Assembly: GCA_034359265.1 (NCBI GenBank)
Contig: CP136890.1
Location: 87,879,501-87,943,500 of the forward strand
Origin: Canna indica
Taxonomy: Eukaryota > Streptophyta > Magnoliopsida > Zingiberales > Cannaceae
Length of the DNA: 64,000 nt
Direction: 5' to 3'
Shown: positions 57,786 through 64,000 of the stretch, one piece after another
Layout: each line of letters opens with the position of its first letter
Position numbering within the stretch: the first letter of the stretch is position 1
The notes under the pieces: model-generated
Told to the model about the DNA's origin: nothing
What the model saw: the letters and a program-made list of their open reading frames with translations, nothing else
Database searches by the model: none
Translations under genes and position numbers: made by a program

Positions 57786-60728
57786 ATGGAAAAATTTAAG
57801 ATTGTAGTACATCACGGTGGTCACATGATTTTTGAACCCCATGTACTCTATGTGGGGGGTGAACTGCTCTTAGTCAGAGAAGATGATATGATTTCAAATA
57901 TAGTTACATTGTCTGACATGTGGCTCTTGGTAGGGACATTAGGTTACTCTCGACCTAAATTATGGTACAAAGACCCTAAGAAGCCCTTATCTTCTGGATT
58001 GGTGGAGATAAAGACAGAAATTGAAGTTGAGGAGATGTGTAAATTGACGATATGTTGTGGTTCTATACACTTCTATTCAGAAGGAGTTAGAGACTATGAA
58101 CTATTGAGGAAAAAAAATTTAGAATGAGCTCTCAAAACTCAGAACCAGGATGAGAATTTGGAGCCTGATCATGATGGTGCTGACTAGGATGAATCAAGTG
58201 ATGAGGATGATGAGGAATACAGAATAGTGAAGAGAAAGAAGAGAATTTTTAATTTGCAAAGTGAAGGTGAGCAAGATACTAGTGGTGGAGGAGATGAGCA
58301 AGGTACCAGTGGTGGAGGAGATGAGCACATGAAAGATGAGCAAGGTACCAGTGGTGGAGGAGATCAGCACAGGAAAGATGAGCAAGTTACTAGTGGTGGA
58401 GGAGATGAGAACGTGAAAGATGAGCAAGGTACTAGTGGTGGAGGAGATGAACACAGAGAAGTTGAGGGTGGGAACAATGATTCATCAAGTTCTGATGAAT
58501 CATCAAGTGATACTTTAACTGAATCAGTGCAGACACCTAATAGTAGTGATGATGAATATATAAAAAAAATTAGAAAATTGAAGGGTAAAGGATTTAAGGG
58601 CAAATAATCTGATGAATTTTGCCTTAACATGAGGTTTGAGTCAGCAAGACAGTTCAGACAAGCTGTTCAAGACTATGCTTTGAAAAATGGGAAAATTATT
58701 AAGTTTACTAGGTCTGGTGAGAAAAATATAGAGGCTAGGTGTAGTGTCAAATGTCTTTGGAGGATTTATGGAAGCTTAACACAAAGGAATGAAACATTTG
58801 TGATTAAGATATATGATTCAGAGCATAAATGCTCTCGACAAGCAAGAAATAAGCAAGCCTCATCTAAATGGCTTGCAAGGCACTACATGGAAACTTTTAG
58901 AAAAAAACTAGACTGGAATGTACTTGAAATGCAAAGGAATACTGACAAAAAATTTGCCATATCAGTCACTAAGAATGTATGTTATAGAGCCAGAGCAAGG
59001 ACATTGAAAGCTTTATCAGGCTCATTGGCTGATCATTATAAGATGTTGTCATCTTATGTACCAGAACTGAAGAAGGTGTACAAACATGAGCTATTTTCCA
59101 CAATGGTTGAGGGGTGTAACAGATTCAAGAGAATGTTTGTTGGTTTTGATGTATTGAAAGAAGAGCTTTTGGGTGATTGTAGGCTCGTGATTTTATTGGA
59201 TGAGTGCTTTTTGAAGTCAGAAGCTGGTGGCCAACTACTGTCTGCAGTTGGTAGGGATGAAAACAATCAGATGTTTTCAGTATGTTGGGTTGTGGTTGAA
59301 GGTGAGAATGAAGACTCATGGAGGTGGTTTTTGATAAGATTAACTGAACACTTAGGTATTGTAGATGATTTTGGATGGACAATTATAAGTGATCAACAGA
59401 AGGTATAAGTGAACACTTAGCTTTTGTTTTTTTATCTCATGTATACTCTACTTATGTTTGTTTGTCTCTTGTAGGGTCTTCAAAATGCAGTTAGGGATTT
59501 TATGCCTAATGCAGAACATAGAAACTGTGCAAGGAACTTATATACTAACTGGAAGAAGAAGCATGTGGGTTATGCTTTGAAGAACTTTTTCTGGAAGACT
59601 GCAAAGAGCATCACAGAAGTTCAATTCAATGAACACATGTATGAGATGAAGATACTTTCTCAAGTTGCACATGATGATTTCATTAAAATTGGTTCAGATA
59701 AGTTTTGTAGGTTTAAAATCAGTACATTGCCAAAATGTGAGGTCATTGACAATAACATGTCTGAATATTTTAATGGATATATTTTGAGGGCAAGAAATAA
59801 GTTTTTGATTGACATGTTAGAGGATATTAGAAGGATATTAATGAAAATGATGACAGAAAAGAGGGAGATGATAATGAAAAGTGATGATACAATATGCCCT
59901 AAAATTAGGGAAAAAGTAGAAGAGAACAAGGTTGTTAGTGGCTTTTTCATAGCAACACATGCTGGATATACCTAAGGGCATGGATAACAATTATGTTTGA
60001 GGTTAAACACATAGATAACAATTATGTTGTAGAGCTAGAACAAAATAGTTGCTCATGCAGGATATGGGAACTTAGTGGCATCCCTTATCCTCATGCCATT
60101 TCATCAATTCATTGGTTGGGAGAGGATCCCACATAATATGTTGATGATTATTTTAAGAAGTCCACATACATAAGGGCATATGAGCATCTTATTCAGCCAT
60201 TAAATAAGAAAAAAATATGGGCAAAGGTTGAGTCTGAACCTATCTTACCTCCCATTGTGAGAAGACAAACAAGGAGACAAAAAAGAGTAAGGAACAAGGA
60301 TATTAGTGAGAAGGAAAAAGAACAAGCACATCCAACAAAGATGAGTAAAAGGGGGGTGCAGATGAAATATACACAGTGCAATACATATGGCCATAACAAA
60401 AGATCATGCAAACATAAGGATAAAAGACCAGTATCAAGTCAACCATCATCTAGTCATGTAACTTAATATTTGTCCTTACTTGTTTACTAACAAATCTGTT
60501 TTGACACATGGAAAGAAAAGGGGGAGACCACATAAGAACCAGGGTGTGCAAATCAATTTGGAGAACCAAGGTGTGCAAATCAATTTGGAGAACCAGAGTG
60601 TGCAGTCACCTGTAAAGAGACCAAAGATGTTTGTTATTAAGAGACCCGTTAGTTATGAGAAGCTTGTGCACAAGGAGAGGGCTATGACAGCAAAGAGATT
60701 TGGAGTAACAATTGACACTGAAACATGA
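57786..60728 (+). pseudogene. MULE transposase (MURA-like), nonsense mutations
   Basis: ATG at 57786 opens a PB1-like N-terminal domain (IVVHHGGHMIFEP, YVGGELLLV, LGYSRPKLWYKD). A repeat-rich linker (DEQGTSGGG four to five times) and the MuDR DNA-binding region follow (MRFESARQFRQAVQDYALKN near 58629; CLWRIYGS). The DDE core has VILLDECFLKSEAGG (first Asp near 59195), then ISDQQK at the exon end 59402. A 72-bp intron runs to 59474. The gene resumes with GLQNAVRDFMPNAEHRNC, PKCEVIDNNMSEYFNG, SWIM-type CSCRIWELSGIPYPHA (near 60055) and a zinc knuckle (CNTYGHNKRSC near 60377). A tail with an AT-hook (KKRGRPHK) is at 60480-60728 in another frame. In-frame stops lie at 58125, 58185, 58605 and 59973, plus a frame shift after 59975. 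SWIM Cys reads Tyr and the C-x-x-H motif reads CARN. Not functional. Confidence 0.85.
58270..58460 (+). repeat. Tandem repeats coding Asp-Glu/Gly-Gly-Gly units
   Basis: Five similar units of about 42 bases coding (D/N)EQGTSGGGDE lie in the linker of the MULE transposase. Confidence 0.8.
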
Positions 60729-61054
60729 AATACATATGTGCATGTAAGTTATTTAATTCCAGTTATAAATTATAGATTTCAGTTTTCTAATTCTAAGTTT
60801 TATGTAGATGCCTAATACAAAAGTTAGAATACTCCATGAATGAAGATTTGGAGGAGGGCAGTTTGTCCATGAAGGCACCCAAGTGAGCCAACCCCCTCAA
60901 GGCACCTAGGTCAGCCAATCCACTCAAGGCACCTAACCCACCCAAGGTACTCAACAGAGCACCACCTCAATAAGGAGCAGGAACACCACCTCAGTAAGGA
61001 GCAGCAACAGACTCAAGGAAAAAAAGAAGTCAGACAATCAGTCATCTTCAAGTG

Positions 61055-61200
61055 TTATGATTGATGTGGATTGATATGGATTGTATGTGGATTGTATGTG
61101 GATTGATATATGGATTGATATGGATTGTATGTGGATCAGTCATGAATTATATGTGGATTGATATGGATTGATATGTGGATTATATGTAGTAACAATTACT
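61055..61200. repeat. GGATTGATATGGATTGTATGT simple repeats
   Basis: Units ATGTGGATTG(AT/TA)... about 10-22 bases long recur about ten times downstream of the MULE gene. Confidence 0.75.
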
Positions 61201-61329
61201 TGATTTTGTATGAATTATGTGTCATTCTAAGTTTTATGTATGTAGCATGTGAAATTCTAAATTTTATGTATGTGAAATGATGTGTACTAGCTAGTTGAAT
61301 TGCGTATTGTGCTATAAATAGCTATGCTA

Positions 61330-61510
61330 TAAATGACAAAGTTTATACATTTTATGGTTTAAAGTAATAAAGTTCATGTATTGTTAGGTTAAAAGTGGCA
61401 AAGTTCATGTATTTTTACGTTAAAAGTGGTAAAGTTCATATTTTGTTAGGTTAAAATGGAAAAGTTCATGTGTTTTCTCGCAAATATGTGAAAGTTCATA
61501 TTTTTTGGTG
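61330..61510. repeat. About 36-bp tandem repeats in the MULE
   Basis: Five or six units built on TTAAAAGTGGCAAAGTTCATG; the core AAAGTTCAT/AAAGTTCGT is also found in the MULE TIRs. Confidence 0.75.
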
Positions 61511-62164
61511 CACAGTTTACTAACAAATTCAAACATGCTAAAATATATTATCTTCAAATATACATGAGAGAGTAACATCAAAATATATAAACCAAACTAC
61601 TCCATGGTAGTAGTTTTAAGCTATTGTCTTTGTTCCCACTCCCAAATAATATACTAGAAAATACGATACATACAATAAAAAATATCATACACACACTACC
61701 CTTTCTTAAATTGACTTATTTTTTGTCATTCCTCAGTTGAGCTATCTTATCTTCAAGTGTAAACAATTCTTTCTTGAAATATCCTTTCTTTCATCTTGCT
61801 CAATTCTATCCTTTCTTCCATTAGGTTCAGTTTCTCGAGAAGATTTTTTTTTTCCTCAATAAAACCTCGCAGAATATTCTTTGTGTGGCCATGATCCTCA
61901 GGATCATGCCACGCAAAGAAATGACAATCATTCTCCTGTTAAAAGATAGGAGTGAGTGATTACAATAAAGATAGGACTTTGGAGTGAGGTGATTACAAGA
62001 GATCATACATTCCAATGTCTGCATCCCCAAAACCTTCTTTCGGGATTTCTTTGGCTCCATGCGGTGAACAGAACAGGTCGTATGTTATAGCAGCAGTGCG
62101 GAACAACAACTTGTGATGAATTCACTGAAGATTCCTCCATTCGTCCCACGATTTTCTTTCTTGA

Positions 62165-62611
62165 CATGATCGTCCCTTCGTGCCATAATCCGACGACAAA
62201 GACTCCAGAAGGCGTGCCCTAATCCAACGACAAAGGCGACAATAATCCCCCTCTTCGCACTGTTCGAGCAGGTAAAATAAGAACTAGGGCATCGAGCGCG
62301 CCCAACTTGAAGAAGATAGGCAAATTACGATTTTGCCCGTCCCCATTTCAAAAAATATTAGTATCGAGGGTGGGTAATTTCGTAATTTTCTGTCAACCTT
62401 TACTCGTCCGTTGAAATATATGCCATGTTGGCAAAGTAACTTGTCACGTCGTCACCGTTAATGGCCATGTCAGGCAAAACCATCAGAAATGACGGTGCGT
62501 GCTAAACGAGGTAACAGAATCAAAGTTCGTGTATTTTATTGCTAATGAAAAAAGTTTATGCTAAAAATGAGAAAAATGTCCAAAGTTCGTATTTTTTTTG
62601 GATATTTACCC
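62165..62611 (-). repeat. MULE right TIR
   Basis: Inverted copy of 57213-57610, with about 45 extra bases inside. Confidence 0.8.
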
Positions 62612-62639
62612 TTATATATATATATATATATAAAGAGCC

Positions 62640-62705
62640 TTGGTGGGTGGTTAGTTCACCAAAAATGAAATTAAAGGTCGGCGGTTCGAGTCTCATCGTC
62701 GACCT
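62640..62705 (+). other. tRNA-like module in the hAT right subterminal region
   Basis: GGTGGGTGGTTAG resembles an A box and GGTTCGAGTCTC (62683-62694) a B box, 35-40 bases apart. GGTCG...CGACC can pair around the B box like a T-arm. The homologous place in the other hAT is 39603-39665. It is not a full tRNA: no acceptor stem or anticodon arm could be built. Confidence 0.5.
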
Positions 62706-63732
62706 TAAAAATTTAATTTTCAACATTTCGGGCCGGCCCGAGCCCAGCCCGAGTCCGAAGGGGCGGGCTCAGGCCCGGGCTGGGCCTCCCCTTTGAATTA
62801 TCGGATAGTGCCAAGTACGGCCCATTGCCACCTCTAATCGACGGTTCCACTTATCGTTGAACCGTCGGTCACCTACGACAAATACTATTGCAACAATCCG
62901 CCGCATACGTGCGCGTCGCTAATAAGTTGCGCCGATGACCGATGCGACCGTCACAAATAACTTATCAGGACGACCGCTGGAGCCATCACTAATATGTATT
63001 CATCAGCGATGACCGCTAGAGCCATAACTGATATGTTATCATTAACGACTGCAACGATCGTTGGTAATGCGTCGCTGAACAAGCCGTTGCTTAGCTGTAG
63101 CTGAAGATTATCAACAATCGCGATAATTCATGCTGCCCAGGACATCCGCCATTTTACGATACACTTTCAGTGATGGCTTATTGACGGCTAGCCGTCGATA
63201 CGCCGTCGCTGATGTTTTATCCCGAACCTGAATTTTTTTAGAAAATTCATGTTTACATCGATTTGTACACAAACCAAATACACAAAATATGAATTTATAA
63301 AATCACACCATATACAAATTATGAATCAATTTAGACACAAATATTATATATATCGTGGAATGTAATCAAAATACAAGAAGCAAACCTGAAATGGAGGCTC
63401 CGACAATGGTGAAGAAGAATCGAGGAGAAGAAGAAGAGAGAGGAAAAGGAAGAGGGAAGGGGAGGGCGCAAGCCATTGAAATAAAAACACTTATTAGCGA
63501 CGGCCGCCACAGTTGTCGCAAAGCCGTCGCTGATAAATATTTCAAGCATCGGCTGTCGATGAACTGTCGCACATCTGTGTGTAATAGGCGACAGTTGCAG
63601 CGACCGTAGTTCAACCGTCGCAAATGCTATATCATTAGCGGCGACGCTTGTGGCCATGTCGTAGCTGTTAGCGATGACTACACCAACCGTCATTGATACT
63701 CGTAGTAATTGAACCATTTTTTAGTAGTGAGA

Positions 63733-64000
63733 GCTCAAAATAAAACAAACATAGTAGGAGCTCTTTGCTTGCTACCTCCTAGTCCTTTAAGGCCTCAAAA
63801 TGATGATTCAAGGAAGCTTGATGGCTTGAGGAAGAGGAGAGGGCTCAAGAGTAGTGTAGATTGAGGATTAAAATTTTAAAACTTAAGGAAAATGACTTGA
63901 TATTTGAAGGATGGACTCAATGAAATATTAGAGGCCAAAGGAAGCCAGTTTCATGAGTATTTATATGGTTTATAGGGAGTGGGGACGAAAACTAGTCATT
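63733..64000. other. Sequence right of the CACTA element, unassigned
   Basis: Probably the continuation of whatever lay at 56519-56957 (see the possible Copia-type LTR). No gene is seen. Confidence 0.4.

Larger units (their letters stand above)
57213..62611 (+). mobile_element. MuDR-like MULE with long TIRs and decayed transposase gene
   Basis: The flanking 9-mers are TTATATTTA (57204-57212) and TTATATATA (62612-62620), 8 of 9. The TIRs are about 400 bp (57213 to about 57610 and about 62165 to 62611), share phrases such as ACGAACTTTGATTC, GCATATATTTCAACGGACGA and CACGAAGGGA, and are about 85% similar. A MURA-type transposase lies between them in the plus orientation. It is inserted in the hAT, itself in the CACTA element. 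Confidence 0.9.
56990..62836. mobile_element. hAT element inside the CACTA element, TSD ATCGACGG
   Basis: Perfect 8-bp TSD ATCGACGG (56982-56989 and 62837-62844). Ends are TAGAGGTGGCAATGG on both sides, GC-rich subterminal regions. Original length about 440 bp, so it is a deletion derivative. Its right subterminal part aligns with that of the autonomous hAT at 34257-39803, so the latter's family probably mobilised it. A MULE splits it. Confidence 0.9.
56961..63729. mobile_element. Non-autonomous CACTA (En/Spm) element, TSD AGA
   Basis: Perfect 3-bp TSD AGA (56958-56960 and 63730-63732). Ends are CACTATAGAAATAT and, from the right, CACTACTAAAAAATGG. The right part (62837-63729) is rich in GCGACGGC/GCCGTCGC-type subterminal motifs in both orientations. 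Its own length was about 914 bp and it has no transposase. A hAT was inserted 29 bp from its left tip. Confidence 0.8.
56519..64000 (-). mobile_element. Possible Copia-type LTR, minus strand, split by the CACTA element
   Basis: At 56535-56575 the sequence GAAGGGAGGGTAAATAGTGT is the reverse complement of the LTR-end phrase (ACACTATTCACCC...) seen in the solo LTRs at 16590 and 46990. Further in, TTTTAGAGTGGTTCGACAAC (about 56711) is Copia-like. The CACTA element (56961-63729) interrupts it and it resumes at 63733. The far end is outside the window. Confidence 0.35.

Noticed and set aside
62640..62705. True tRNA gene
   Set aside because: A and B box-like phrases only; no acceptor stem, anticodon arm or terminator.
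63331..63717. ORF of 128 aa on the minus strand
   Set aside because: Runs through CACTA subterminal repeats; no recognisable domain.

Overview
This is a flowering-plant nuclear chromosome segment. The evidence is spliced plant genes (GT-AG introns; a pectin-type methyltransferase and a tubulin-folding cofactor B, both close to Arabidopsis proteins I know) set in AT-rich DNA full of plant transposons. I cannot name the species. There is no bacterial, organellar, rRNA or CRISPR content. Only three cellular genes can be supported: TBCB (minus strand, 465-6052, 3' part beyond the left edge), a small intact DUF688-like gene (minus, 22301-22774) and a PMT24/25/26-type methyltransferase (plus, 50651-55773, eight coding exons).

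Most of the remainder is nested transposable elements, many with target-site duplications (TSDs) still readable. 6.2-9.3 kb: a mutator-type foldback, two short hATs and a LINE tail. 10.7-21.8 kb: a TRIM whose 3' LTR is split by a hAT; the hAT is split by a Tekay-type Ty3/Gypsy element; that element is split by a Copia-type solo LTR, a PIF/Harbinger element and a further small element. A second hAT hit the same TRIM LTR, and a 363-bp tandem duplication later copied across four element boundaries. 24-34 kb: AT-rich sequence with a LINE RNase H remnant, a pair of abutting Tourist-like MITEs, a hAT and a non-autonomous Helitron. 34.3-39.8 kb: a once-autonomous hAT whose transposase gene is split by a solo Gypsy LTR. 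40.2-48.1 kb: an L1-type LINE on the minus strand, cut by two PIF elements and a Copia-type solo LTR that itself holds a mutator MITE. 57-63.7 kb: a CACTA element containing a hAT containing a 5.4-kb MuDR-like MULE with long TIRs and a decayed transposase gene.

The most unusual signal is in the Gypsy LTRs. The 3' LTR of the nested Tekay element (19539-19919) and the solo LTR in the hAT (37346-37735) carry, at a comparable place near their 3' ends, tandem arrays of hairpins. The sequences of the two arrays are unrelated, but within each array the stem arms change in compensating pairs from unit to unit. The second unusual signal is a tRNA-like module (A-box/B-box-like spacing) found in the subterminal part of several unrelated-looking hAT elements here.

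The cellular genes are independent of each other: TBCB folds alpha-tubulin in the cytosol, the PMT acts in the Golgi on wall polysaccharides, and the DUF688-like protein has no known role. Their distances and orientations suggest no co-regulation. Most of the window's recent evolution is transposon insertion followed by LTR-LTR recombination (three solo LTRs) and local duplication.
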